This document shows, piece by piece, positions 1 through 7,834 of a stretch of DNA of 64,000 nt. Below the pieces are notes generated by a model that was not told the DNA's origin, made no database searches, and was given only the letters and a program-made list of their open reading frames with translations. The translations under genes and the position numbers were made by a program. Every line of letters starts with the position of its first letter. Position 1 is the stretch's first letter. The DNA comes from Halothermothrix sp. (GTDB lineage Bacteria; Bacillota; Halanaerobiia; DY22613). The stretch spans positions 169,479 to 233,478 of the forward strand of contig JAENYK010000008.1 in assembly GCA_016841825.1 (NCBI GenBank), given 5' to 3'.

Positions 1-87
1 AACAGCCCTCTAATTCTTTTATAGATATAAACAGCCCTCTAATTCTTTTATAGATGTAAACAGCCCTCCGATGTTTAAATCAGAGGG
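1..87. repeat. 29-bp tandem repeat at the ald 3' end
   Basis: Two near-identical 29-bp units start at positions 1 and 30. They differ by one base and each begins AACAGCCCTCTAATTC. A third, diverged unit starts at 59 and merges with the ald terminator hairpin. Each unit carries the left arm of that hairpin, so the array looks like tandem duplication of half a terminator. It runs to the window edge and may continue to the left. There are no spacers, so it is not a CRISPR array. Confidence 0.85.
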
Positions 88-90
88 CTG
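61..90 (-). terminator. Intrinsic terminator of ald
   Basis: On the minus strand CAGCCCTC and GAGGGCTG form an 8-bp stem around a 14-nt loop, followed by TTTA. It lies 17 bases after the ald stop codon. The downstream 29-bp units repeat one arm of the same stem. Confidence 0.75.
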
Positions 91-106
91 AGAAAAACGG
101 ACTAAA

Positions 107-1219
107 TTATAACAGTTGTTCCAGTGGAGTGTACTCCATATCAAAAGCTTCTGCAACAGCCTGATAAACAACTTTACCTTTGTAAACGTTCATACCTTTT
201 GCCAGACCTGGATCTTGTTCTATAGCAACTTTATAACCTAAGTCAGCTAATTTGACAGCATAAGGCAAAGTAGCATTAGTCAAAGCAAAAGTAGAAGTTC
301 TAGCAACAGAACCTGGCATGTTAGCTACAGAGTACAGTGTAACACCATGCCGAACATTAACTGGGTTTTCGTGAGTAGTAGGAACAATACCTTCTACACA
401 ACCACCCTGGTCAATAGCTACGTCAACGATTACAGAACCTGGTTTCATAGATTGGATCATTTCATCAGTAATCAATCTAGGAGCTTTAGCACCTGGAATC
501 AAAACTGCACCTACTACTACATCAGCTTCTTTAACCAGACGTGCAATATTGAACTTATTAGACATAACAGTCTTAACATCGCCATGGAAGATATCATCTA
601 AATAACGTAACTGATTAGCATTGATGTCCAAAATAGTAACGTCAGCACCCAGACCTTTAGCCATTTTAGCAGCGTTAACACCTACAACACCACCACCAAC
701 AACAACAACTTTACCTGGTTCTACACCTGGAACGCCACCCAACAGAACACCAGCACCACCGTTATACTTAGTTTGGAAGTTAGCACCCATAATACTAGCT
801 AGACGACCAGCCACTTCACTCATCGGAGTCAATAGAGGTAATTTACCTTGAATATCTTCTACAGTTTCATAAGCAATAGATACTACTTCTTTTTCTGCCA
901 GAGCTTTAGTTAAAGCTTCTTCAGCAGCCAGGTGTAAATAAGTAAACAGAACCAAACCTGGACGGAAATATTGATATTCTGAAGCAATAGGTTCTTTGAC
1001 TTTAATGATCATTTCTGCAATATTCCATACTTCTTTAGCAGTGTCTAATAATTCAGCACCTGCAGCAGTGTACTCTTCATTGGTGATACCACTGCCCAAG
1101 CCACCGTTTCTCTCAACATATACTTTATGGCCGTGAGAAACCAGAGCTTCTACACCAGCAGGAGTAATACCGATACGATTTTCATTGTTTTTAATTTCCT
1201 TTGGTACACCAATAATCAT
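107..1219 (-). CDS. ald: Alanine dehydrogenase
   Basis: This enzyme catalyses NAD-dependent oxidative deamination of L-alanine to pyruvate and ammonia, or the reverse. The 370-residue length is standard. Family residues fall at their usual positions: Arg15, Lys75 and His96 for the substrate, Asp270 as catalytic acid, and the Rossmann loop GGGVVG at 175-180. The ATG follows AAGGAGG. The gene is monocistronic, with a terminator just downstream. A near-perfect sigma-54 promoter lies about 195 bp upstream, and the leader between contains a full copy of the dispersed repeat. Alanine catabolism therefore appears linked to the branched-chain amino acid genes further along. Confidence 0.97.
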   Translation of the reverse strand: MIIGVPKEIKNNENRIGITPAGVEALVSHGHKVYVERNGGLGSGITNEEYTAAGAELLDTAKEVWNIAEMIIKVKEPIASEYQYFRPGLVLFTYLHLAAEEALTKALAEKEVVSIAYETVEDIQGKLPLLTPMSEVAGRLASIMGANFQTKYNGGAGVLLGGVPGVEPGKVVVVGGGVVGVNAAKMAKGLGADVTILDINANQLRYLDDIFHGDVKTVMSNKFNIARLVKEADVVVGAVLIPGAKAPRLITDEMIQSMKPGSVIVDVAIDQGGCVEGIVPTTHENPVNVRHGVTLYSVANMPGSVARTSTFALTNATLPYAVKLADLGYKVAIEQDPGLAKGMNVYKGKVVYQAVAEAFDMEYTPLEQLL

Positions 1220-1251
1220 CTAAAACTACCTCCTTATATAATTGAATTCTT

Positions 1252-1396
1252 AAAATCGCATTAACAGCAAGTGTTAATGCTCTGAGTTTAACGACTTTGC
1301 AAGGGGATTTGTACCTCCATTGAAGTAACACTATTTAGTTGTTTATACTCCCACTTATAGAGGTTGAGCGACTTCCCATCTAAAATGTCGTTAAAT
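1252..1396 (+). repeat. Dispersed structured repeat, copy A
   Basis: This is a full copy of the intergenic repeat family. It has a small hairpin, GCATTAACA (1258-1266) with TGTTAATGC (1272-1280). A long-range stem follows, TTTAACGAC (1287-1295) with GTCGTTAAA (1387-1395). The copy ends about 17 bp from the sigma-54 promoter, so it would form almost the whole start of the ald mRNA leader. Confidence 0.85.
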
Positions 1397-1412
1397 ATCC
1401 CTTTTAATATAA

Positions 1413-1429
1413 TGCAAATATTGTGCCAA
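1413..1429 (-). promoter_or_regulatory. Sigma-54 promoter of ald
   Basis: The minus strand reads TTGGCACAATATTTGCA, matching the -24/-12 consensus TGGCAC-N5-TTGCA exactly. Transcription would start near 1402, just before repeat copy A. A matching promoter precedes the second LeuDH gene. Confidence 0.88.
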
Positions 1430-1468
1430 AATTCTCAAATACCCGACAAATTCTATGAAACTATCTCA

Positions 1469-1497
1469 TTTAATTAGGAAAATTTTCCCTAATTAAA
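1469..1497. other. AT-rich palindrome
   Basis: TTTAATTAGG (1469-1478) and CCTAATTAAA (1488-1497) form a near-perfect inverted repeat between the sigma-54 promoter and its upstream sites. It could be an extra protein site or a weak terminator. No poly-T run favours either strand. Apart from this, repeat copy A, the promoter and the upstream sites, I see nothing in the 522-bp gap 1220-1741. Confidence 0.4.
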
Positions 1498-1688
1498 ATA
1501 GTAGAAGAATAAACTCGTCCACTTTTCTTCTACACCCAAAAGGTGTTGGCAAAGATACATTGTCACTATGTCATACTTCAGTTCAGTGAATTTCTATTGT
1601 ACTCCCAATTATTGTTCTAATAGTGCAAAGTTTTTTAAAAATCAGACAATCACATCAGTCATCTATCATCATATCAGAAATAATTCGT

Positions 1689-1737
1689 GCAAATAGGAGC
1701 ATAATTTGCAATCTACTGCCTGCAATTTATTGCAAAT
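1689..1737. promoter_or_regulatory. Putative upstream activator sites for ald
   Basis: A cluster of TGCAA half-sites lies about 290 bp upstream of the -24 element. CTGCAA-TTTA-TTGCAA is at 1720-1735, inside the wider inverted repeat ATTTGCAAT/ATTGCAAAT (1704-1712 and 1729-1737). TGCAAAT at 1689 is paired with ATTTGCA at 1704. The 6-4-6 arrangement is the same as at 16258-16273, before the other sigma-54 promoter. The likely binder is the Fis-type activator encoded at 16314-18398. Confidence 0.65.
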
Positions 1738-1741
1738 TTAG

Positions 1742-2386
1742 TCAACCTTTAATTATCAGACGTGCTACCAACTCCATAAAAACCGGAGTGATAAAAGTCT
1801 CAATCAGACTTGAAATCAACAGGAAGCCACCAATTAAAACCATTATTCCCGAATAGTTTAGCAAATATTGTCCAGTATTTAACTGTTTTTTTGAGATAAG
1901 TGTTTTGAGTAAGGCGATTCCAAAAGAGATAGCAAGAACCCCAGCAAATATCGTAGCTGGTATTGTAATCAGATTATGAGGTAAAATTGAAGCCAGAGCA
2001 AAAATCATTCCCTTCAACCCCAATTCATTAACCAAAAACCCTACAGTAAATCCAATTACAAAACCTTTGAGAAAAACTAAAATTGGGATTCCAATGACTC
2101 CAATAATTGAAAGACTAAGTATCCACATAAAAAGGATGATCTTTAAATTTAACCAGATAGTCTCCTGGAGACCAGTCTGATATTGTTGTTCCATGCTGCC
2201 GGCAAGACCACTGAAAAAGTTGGACAGAAAATCCATCATCTCCAGTCTTTTGGCACTGTCCAGAGTACGAATAGCTAATGAGCCAAAAACTACTCCAACA
2301 ACAAAAACAAAGATTACGAAAAATAACAGTGGTAAATTTTTGACCAGATAATTACGAGCTCCATACTGCCACCGTCTCTGCTTCAT
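1742..2386 (-). CDS. spoIIM: Stage II sporulation protein M
   Basis: SpoIIM is a membrane protein that, with SpoIID and SpoIIP, drives septal peptidoglycan remodelling and engulfment of the forespore. The 214-residue product has a basic N-terminus and about five hydrophobic segments, at roughly 16-40, 75-110, 120-140, 150-165 and 180-205, as in the DUF95/SpoIIM family. The ATG follows GGTGAG. As in Bacillus subtilis, spoIIM lies near nudF. A possible sigma-E promoter lies 78-106 bp upstream. Confidence 0.93.
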   Translation of the reverse strand: MKQRRWQYGARNYLVKNLPLLFFVIFVFVVGVVFGSLAIRTLDSAKRLEMMDFLSNFFSGLAGSMEQQYQTGLQETIWLNLKIILFMWILSLSIIGVIGIPILVFLKGFVIGFTVGFLVNELGLKGMIFALASILPHNLITIPATIFAGVLAISFGIALLKTLISKKQLNTGQYLLNYSGIMVLIGGFLLISSLIETFITPVFMELVARLIIKG

Positions 2387-2463
2387 ATTAATCTCACCCT
2401 CTCTTACTCATAAGTAGGAAATAGGAACCAGAGAATTACCCCTTATCCCCCTAACCCTATCTA

Positions 2464-2492
2464 TATATATGTTAAGAGAAGGCATGATATAA
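2464..2492 (-). promoter_or_regulatory. Possible sigma-E promoter of spoIIM
   Basis: On the minus strand TTATATC (2486-2492) and CATATATA (2464-2471) are separated by 14 bases. They resemble the mother-cell sigma-E elements KMATATT and CATACAMT with several mismatches. SpoIIM is a sigma-E gene in Bacillus, so the match is plausible but weak. Confidence 0.3.
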
Positions 2493-2496
2493 CATC

Positions 2497-3204
2497 TTAT
2501 TCATTCAGAAATCCAGATTCGATCACTTTTTTCGCCAAAAATTCAGCCCCGAGAACATCTTCATAAGAATTAGCACTAGCGGCAATAAAAGTAATCCCTG
2601 TTCTATGCTGCACAGCTGCTTCAATCGCTCGCTTAACCCCTGTCTCAGCAGGACTAACCCCCTTTTGTTTTCTGGTTCTACAAATAGTCGCAGTCAATAC
2701 TGCCCGGGCTCCATTAGTGTAAGCAGCATCAAAAGCCACTCCACCAGTGTCAGAAACAATAATCACAACTTTATCAGCAAAATCCGTTAATTTGCTAATT
2801 TCACCTCCTATATTTGGTAATATATTTTTACAACTTATTCCAGAACGTTTTAAACCGCACAGAGTTTTTTGACAGTACTGTAAACGCTCTCCTACAGTAC
2901 TCCACCTGGGTTCTGAAACAATAATTACCTCTGTATTATACTCGATGGCTTTCACTCCAGCAAAATAACCTATCTCTTCTGGATTTACTCGTACCGGAGG
3001 GTTTGCTGTATCTAATGCAGCACCCAGAACTAATCGGGCTCCATCGTCCAAAACTGCCTCGGCGGTGGTAGACATATCTATCAGATCTACTATCACCACC
3101 ACATCCCGATTACGTGCTGCTTCTACAGCCCCTGATGCATTATATCCAACCTTTACTGTTTTTGTCCATTTTTGCATAATATCATTCTCTGACAGCTTTC
3201 CCAT
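2497..3204 (-). CDS. ComB-like (2-phosphosulfolactate phosphatase-like) protein
   Basis: The 235-residue soluble protein has an N-terminal block, VVIVDLIDMSTTAEAVLDDG, that resembles the ComB family (2-phosphosulfolactate phosphatase, normally VIDVLRATST..AL..GA). The C-terminal part, with SYEDVLGAEFLAKKV, also looks ComB-like. No coenzyme M or sulfolactate genes are nearby, so a true ComB role is doubtful. The start is set at the ATG five bases after GGAGGAGG. The longer frame begins with a GTG whose first codons are that ribosome binding site. The gene overlaps the end of the endonuclease Q gene by 23 bp, so the two are probably translationally coupled. Confidence 0.55.
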   Translation of the reverse strand: MGKLSENDIMQKWTKTVKVGYNASGAVEAARNRDVVVIVDLIDMSTTAEAVLDDGARLVLGAALDTANPPVRVNPEEIGYFAGVKAIEYNTEVIIVSEPRWSTVGERLQYCQKTLCGLKRSGISCKNILPNIGGEISKLTDFADKVVIIVSDTGGVAFDAAYTNGARAVLTATICRTRKQKGVSPAETGVKRAIEAAVQHRTGITFIAASANSYEDVLGAEFLAKKVIESGFLNE

Positions 3205-4369
3205 AATTTCCTCCTCCACCTGGTAGGAGAGTTAATTTCCCTTCCCGTGCCAATACAATATTTTCAGTAGTTTTTCGGGATACAATCTCTGCTATCTGCT
3301 CCAAACTGGCTTTATGTAATACATTCATCTCACTACCAAAAGCTGAGATTAACTTCTGAATGGTCTTTCTTCCTACCTTTGGAATATTCTCTAAAGGAAT
3401 TTGAAAATAATATGGAGGTCGATGGTCGGGAGAGATAGAACTCTCCTGATCCCGAATAGCTATAATCCTATCCCACACCCCTGCAACCACCTTCTTACTT
3501 CCACAGTAAGGACATTGCCACTGTGGTGGATTATCAGTGAGAGTAGTCTCACATATCTCACAGAAAGAACGGTGATATTTACCTAGTCGTGGATCTAAAC
3601 CATAATTAGCCAAAATCTTTCCCAGTTTCTCATCCCCAGCCAAGGCTCCAAAAACGTGAACAAAATCCGGCTTAACAACTTCGATCAAATTATACTCACG
3701 ACCTATTTTAGGCAGCGAATGGGCATCAGAATTACTCAGAAACCTCCGTTTTCTCAATTCAGAGAAATGATCTGCCATTCTACTATCAGCACTTAAACCT
3801 AATTCGATAGTCTTAATCTTCTGATCCATTCCGTCAGGAAATATCTCAGTAAGTGTCGTAGTGCAATTCCCATAAATACTCTTATAAGGTGTAAAGGCAT
3901 GGGCAGGGATCAAATCTCCACCGATATCATCAACAATCTGCAAAATTTTCCTGGCAGGTAGAAAAGTCATCTGTGAACTTAGAGTAATATTAGTGATATG
4001 TTGGGACATTATCTCACTGAATTCAACCATCTGTTCCAATGTCGGGAAAAAAGCCAAGAAATGACCTATGCCTCCGGTCTGTTCCTTACTTTCTACTTCT
4101 GATCCTAACAATATTGTCACCCGATCCAGATAACGATATCCCCCTCCATCTAATAACACCAGATGATCATTAGCGATCATAGTGCGAATGTCTTCGATAA
4201 CTGCTGGAGAAGCACAATCAATAATTCCAATTATGTCTATTCCTTTACGTTCATAAGTCTCTATAATAATATTTTCAAAAGTCAGATTACGGGATGCGGT
4301 AATTTTCACAGGAGTGCCCGCAGAACTGGCTCCAATATGAATATGCAAATCCATAAAGAACTCATTCAT
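3182..4369 (-). CDS. Endonuclease Q family DNA repair protein
   Basis: This is a 395-residue PHP-type nuclease of the TIGR00375/EndoQ family. Characterised members cut DNA 5' of deaminated bases (uracil, hypoxanthine, xanthine) and abasic sites. The PHP motifs are DLHIH at the N-terminus, SEVES near 104, PAHAF, and NSDAHS in the middle. A four-cysteine zinc ribbon follows (CEIC...CPYC). The C-terminus has a helix-hairpin-helix (IPKVGRKTI) and the signature PGGGGNYG. The ATG overlaps the nudF stop by one base (TAATG). Pairing with nudF suggests nucleotide and DNA damage housekeeping, perhaps in spores. Confidence 0.9.
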   Translation of the reverse strand: MNEFFMDLHIHIGASSAGTPVKITASRNLTFENIIIETYERKGIDIIGIIDCASPAVIEDIRTMIANDHLVLLDGGGYRYLDRVTILLGSEVESKEQTGGIGHFLAFFPTLEQMVEFSEIMSQHITNITLSSQMTFLPARKILQIVDDIGGDLIPAHAFTPYKSIYGNCTTTLTEIFPDGMDQKIKTIELGLSADSRMADHFSELRKRRFLSNSDAHSLPKIGREYNLIEVVKPDFVHVFGALAGDEKLGKILANYGLDPRLGKYHRSFCEICETTLTDNPPQWQCPYCGSKKVVAGVWDRIIAIRDQESSISPDHRPPYYFQIPLENIPKVGRKTIQKLISAFGSEMNVLHKASLEQIAEIVSRKTTENIVLAREGKLTLLPGGGGNYGKAVRE

Positions 4370-4911
4370 TAGAGAATCACACCTTTTTCTGCCATCACCA
4401 TCAGTAATCCTGTTACCGTTTTAGCATCTTTAAGTTCACCATTTTTCAACATGTGACGAAGTTCATCCCAGGTTAGTTGATGAACAGATAAAAACTCATC
4501 ATCATCAGGATTCTGTACTGTAATCATTAAATCTTCTGCCAAATAGATATGCAGCAGTTCATTGGCAAACCCAGGACTGGTATAAAAAGAGATTAGATGT
4601 GTAAAGTTTTTAGCCCGATAACCCGTCTCTTCTTCTAACTCTCGCAATGCAGTTTCCCGGGGTTCTTCTCCCGGGTCCAACTTACCTGCAGGTAGTTCCC
4701 ATAGTTCTTCCTCACAGGCTTTACGAAACTGTTTGACCATCAATACCTTCCCCTCTTCAGTGATAGCAACGATAGCCACAGCTCCCGGATGTTCTATAAT
4801 CTCGCGAATAGCGTTCTGACCATTAGGTAGTTCTACCTTATCTAGACGAAGGTTGATAATTTTGCCTTGATAAACTTCCTGTGAATCAATACTTTTTTCG
4901 TAATATTTCAT
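4369..4911 (-). CDS. nudF: ADP-ribose pyrophosphatase (Nudix)
   Basis: The 180-residue Nudix hydrolase would split ADP-ribose into AMP and ribose 5-phosphate. The Nudix box spans residues 76-98 (GKLDPGEEPRETA, then RELEEETGY) and fits GX5EX7REUXEEXGU exactly. The N-terminal beta strands and the HPGAVAIVAI segment are typical of NudF. The ATG follows AAAGGAG. It is first in a tight nudF-endoQ-comB-like operon, and nudF is also near spoIIM in B. subtilis. Confidence 0.93.
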   Translation of the reverse strand: MKYYEKSIDSQEVYQGKIINLRLDKVELPNGQNAIREIIEHPGAVAIVAITEEGKVLMVKQFRKACEEELWELPAGKLDPGEEPRETALRELEEETGYRAKNFTHLISFYTSPGFANELLHIYLAEDLMITVQNPDDDEFLSVHQLTWDELRHMLKNGELKDAKTVTGLLMVMAEKGVIL

Positions 4912-4974
4912 CTTGATAACTCCTTTAATGAATTATAAGTTTTGCACAGAGATAAAAACTAATAGATAATAGCA

Positions 4975-5080
4975 AGTGAACTCGTTCAGCTAAAGCTTAA
5001 CTTCAAAGTTTCAGATGGGAATCCAACCCTACCTGAAGTGAAATAAGGCAGCTCCCACTTATAGAAGTGGGATTCATAGA
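4975..5080 (+). repeat. Dispersed repeat, diverged copy B
   Basis: This region keeps the order of blocks seen in the family: AAGCTTAAC, then ACCTGAAGTGAAA, then a hairpin CCCACTTATAGAAGTGGG (5053-5070). The outer arms have decayed. It lies upstream of nudF and downstream of the DUF3866 gene. Confidence 0.5.
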
Positions 5081-5139
5081 ACTTAGATATATGACCTTTT
5101 TTATATTCAAGATCAGACTCCAAAATCCTTCTATCCAAT

Positions 5140-6222
5140 TTAAATAATTATAACTCCAGTTTTCAAAGCCAATAATCCCCCTAAACCCGCCGTGAGAAAA
5201 AATTCTCGATCCTGAAAATAATCTCGTCCCATTGTCTGCAAATGTAGGTCATCCTGCTCTAAAATTGGTTCAATCTCATCAGTATAATGAAAACTAATCT
5301 GATGCTTTTCTGCTAAACCAGATTCTTTTATCTGTTCCTCGATTAAATTTTGCTTTTCGATAGGTAGCTCTGGTAAACCGATTAAGGCTTTGATTAGAGT
5401 TAACTTACCCAGGACAGTTTGCGAATGGTGACTAATCCCCTGATGACGAAAACGCTCATCAGCAAAGCTTATTCGTGGAATAGCAATCGGAATTCCCTGT
5501 AAAATACTAACGGCATGCAAAAAATCAGCCTGTTCGACCCCAGTAAAACCATAAGGTGTTCCAGTTCCGACAATTCCTGGCCCCATAGTGATAATTCCAA
5601 TATCAGCTTTCAACACCCATTTTGCTGCCAGCAGACCTGAATATACATTAACCGCCTCACAATCGCCACCGAAGGCATGTCCAAAGGTAACTGTTCCATC
5701 AAGTAGTTTTTGATCTTGCAGGTTCCGTATTTGCTTACTAAAACTCAAAGGCAGCGCACCACCATCACTCATCAAATACACAATTTTTACATCTGGAGCA
5801 AAAGCTTTAATCACTGCAGCAATCGGAGTTACCATACTGTGTAAAGGAGCCACAAGCACTGGCATACTTTCAATGGAATCTGCTTCTTTTAATTTCTGAT
5901 GATACCGACTGTCCTCCTCTTCCACACTTAGGACTTTAATTTGCCAGGGAGTATAGCGTAACTTCATTATATGACCGCTCTCTTGCGGATCATAGTAATC
6001 GTTACCTTCAGCATATAGAACGAAATCATAACCTCCAGTACCCAGTCCTCTTTTTCTCGCAGTAGTATTTAACACAACTTCTTGCCCAACCCGAATTATG
6101 CCCCCGATCTGAGGATAATGTACTGCCTTAACCCTTTCATCTTCAATCAAAATTTCAAGAATCTGCAAATCTGATCTACTCTCGATAATTGTTTCTACTT
6201 TTCCCCGACGAATTCTGATCAA
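5140..6222 (-). CDS. DUF3866 family protein
   Basis: The 360-residue soluble protein matches the DUF3866 family, whose function is not known. It opens with a small beta-rich region (about 1-80) containing GGIIRVGQEVVLNTTARKRG. A larger alpha/beta region follows, with glycine-rich turns such as TMGPGIVGTGTPYGFTG and SHHSQTVLGKL. I see no signal peptide or membrane segment except a hydrophobic C-terminus (LTAGLGGLLALKTGVIII). The start is a TTG five bases after GGAGAGGGAG. A terminator separates it from the upstream peptidase gene, so it has its own promoter. I cannot assign a reaction. Confidence 0.8.
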   Translation of the reverse strand: MIRIRRGKVETIIESRSDLQILEILIEDERVKAVHYPQIGGIIRVGQEVVLNTTARKRGLGTGGYDFVLYAEGNDYYDPQESGHIMKLRYTPWQIKVLSVEEEDSRYHQKLKEADSIESMPVLVAPLHSMVTPIAAVIKAFAPDVKIVYLMSDGGALPLSFSKQIRNLQDQKLLDGTVTFGHAFGGDCEAVNVYSGLLAAKWVLKADIGIITMGPGIVGTGTPYGFTGVEQADFLHAVSILQGIPIAIPRISFADERFRHQGISHHSQTVLGKLTLIKALIGLPELPIEKQNLIEEQIKESGLAEKHQISFHYTDEIEPILEQDDLHLQTMGRDYFQDREFFLTAGLGGLLALKTGVIII

Positions 6223-6345
6223 TTAACTCCCTCTCCTTTAACAGATTTTGATGAAAATTTATATCTATAGTATAAACTTATTTCCATATTCTAATTCTGA
6301 GAGTTAATTTACCGTCATAACTTGTTCTACAGGGTCAAATATTCA

Positions 6346-6379
6346 AAACTGCCCAGAAAAAAGCGCTCCTGGACAGTTT
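6346..6379 (-). terminator. Terminator after the peptidase T-like gene
   Basis: On the minus strand AAACTGTCCAG pairs with CTGGGCAGTTT (11 bp, one G-U) around a 12-nt loop, followed by a T-rich stretch. The 323-bp gap 6223-6545 holds this hairpin and repeat copy C and nothing else I can support. Confidence 0.75.
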
Positions 6380-6400
6380 ATTCACCACTACGTATTAGAG

Positions 6401-6543
6401 TCAGATTAACAGTTAGCTGTTATTGCCTCAAATTTAACGACTCAGAAGAGGATTTCCACATTCACTAAAGTAAACACGATTTAGTTTTCTGTCCTCCATC
6501 CTATAGAAGCCGGGAGACTTTCCTACTAAAATGTCGTTAAATT
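6401..6543 (+). repeat. Dispersed structured repeat, copy C
   Basis: This is a full copy. The small hairpin ATTAACAG/CTGTTATT is at 6405-6424. The long stem TTTAACGAC (6433-6441) pairs with GTCGTTAAA (6533-6541). An internal block, GCCGGGAGACTTTCC, is shared with other copies. It abuts the stop codon of the peptidase gene. Confidence 0.85.
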
Positions 6544-6545
6544 GT

Positions 6546-7667
6546 TTATTTAACTGCAGTCTGAATCAGAGCTACTGTATAATCTGCTGCTTTCACCAGA
6601 TCATCAATCCTGATATATTCTTCGACAGAATGAACTTTCTCCATTCCAATTCCCAAATTTATCGTTGGGATACCATACCCATTAATAATATTAGCATCAC
6701 TACCGCCACCACTTGGAACCAACTTAGTTGGAATACCCATAGAGTCAGCAGCCCTTTGAGCCAATTGAATTACTGAATCTTCAGCTTTAAAGGAAAATGC
6801 GGGATACATCAGTTTTGTATTCACTTCAGCCTGTGCTCCATACTTTTCTGCAGCACGTTCAGTAATATCTTTCATATGGGCAACCTGAGCCTCAAGTTTA
6901 TTCTGAGTTCGGCTTCTTGCTTCACCTAACAATTCTACCTTATCTGGTACAATATTAGTAGCCTGACCACCTCTTATCACCCCAATATTAGCGGTAGTTT
7001 CTTCATCAATCTGCCCTAGCTTCATCTCATTAATCGCCAAACTGGCAACTTTAATTGCATTAATTCCGGCAGATGGATTAACTCCTGCGTGTGCTGCTTT
7101 ACCTTTTATTGTCGCTTCAAATCTATACTGAGCAGGACCCTGAACAATGATCTCTCCCACTGGACCACCAGAATCATAACAGATACCATAATCTGCTCTA
7201 ATCTCTTCAGGATTCACATTTTTCGCCCCATGAAGCCCACCTTCTTCAGCGATTGTGAACAATATTTTAAGCTCCCCATGATTCAAATTATTCTCCTTAA
7301 TAACCTGAATCGCTTCCAGAATTGCTGCTACACCTGCAATGTCATCAGAAGCCAGAATAGTCTCGCCTTTACTTTTAATGATCCCATTATCAATGATAGG
7401 TTCAATCCCCTCCCCGGGAGTTACTCTATCCATATGAGCACATAAGAGCAGTGTTAAGCCATCCCCTTTTCCTGGCAATACACCAATTACATTACCTGCA
7501 CTACCACCAATCTTCTCACCAGCGTTATCTTCATGTACCTGTAATCCTAATTTCTCCAACTCCACCTTCAAACGATCAGCCATTTGGCGTTCTTTTCTTG
7601 TCTCGCTATCTATTTTTACCAGATCCATGAACAGATCAACTATCCGATCTTGTTGAATTTTTGCCAT
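6546..7667 (-). CDS. Peptidase T-like M20 family metallopeptidase
   Basis: The 373-residue cytoplasmic aminopeptidase belongs to the M20 PepT-like group (B. subtilis YqjE type), which is expected to trim di- and tripeptides. Two-zinc motifs are present: AHMD (His78 and Asp80), ASDDIAG (bridging Asp109), EEGG (catalytic Glu141 and ligand Glu142), Asp165, and a late His in EKVHSVEEY. The dimerisation insert GKAAHAGVNPSAG is intact. The ATG follows GGGGGAA. Peptide breakdown would feed the amino acid fermentation genes next door. Confidence 0.9.
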   Translation of the reverse strand: MAKIQQDRIVDLFMDLVKIDSETRKERQMADRLKVELEKLGLQVHEDNAGEKIGGSAGNVIGVLPGKGDGLTLLLCAHMDRVTPGEGIEPIIDNGIIKSKGETILASDDIAGVAAILEAIQVIKENNLNHGELKILFTIAEEGGLHGAKNVNPEEIRADYGICYDSGGPVGEIIVQGPAQYRFEATIKGKAAHAGVNPSAGINAIKVASLAINEMKLGQIDEETTANIGVIRGGQATNIVPDKVELLGEARSRTQNKLEAQVAHMKDITERAAEKYGAQAEVNTKLMYPAFSFKAEDSVIQLAQRAADSMGIPTKLVPSGGGSDANIINGYGIPTINLGIGMEKVHSVEEYIRIDDLVKAADYTVALIQTAVK

Positions 7668-7796
7668 TGTCGTATTCCCCCTTCAGATGATAAGAACGGC
7701 ATTTACCTCCAGACCCACCCAAAACAACTAAACACTTTCTCTACCAAAAAGTTATCCATCATCCCAAAAAGCATAATTTCTTTAACGACTATAAAA

Positions 7797-7823
7797 TAGC
7801 CGTAGTAAAGTTTACTACGGCTA
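7797..7823 (-). terminator. Terminator of the VOR operon
   Basis: TAGCCGTAGTAAA and TTTACTACGGCTA form a perfect 13-bp stem with a one-base centre. On the minus strand TTTTATAG follows. It lies 12 bases after the gamma-subunit stop codon. A stray TTTAACGACT at 7781 resembles one arm of the dispersed repeat. Confidence 0.88.
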
Positions 7824-7834
7824 AAAAGCGAAGA

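Noticed and set aside
1-87. Possible CRISPR array at the left edge
   Set aside because: The 29-bp units are directly adjacent with no spacers, so this is a simple tandem repeat.
347-851. Plus-strand ORFs inside ald, including a Pro/Thr-rich frame
   Set aside because: They mirror the codons of a fully conserved enzyme on the other strand and have no start signals.
1252-1396. Repeat copies as riboswitches such as T-box or glycine type
   Set aside because: No T-box sequence or other known riboswitch core is visible, and copies occur downstream of genes and beside plus-strand genes, not only in leaders.
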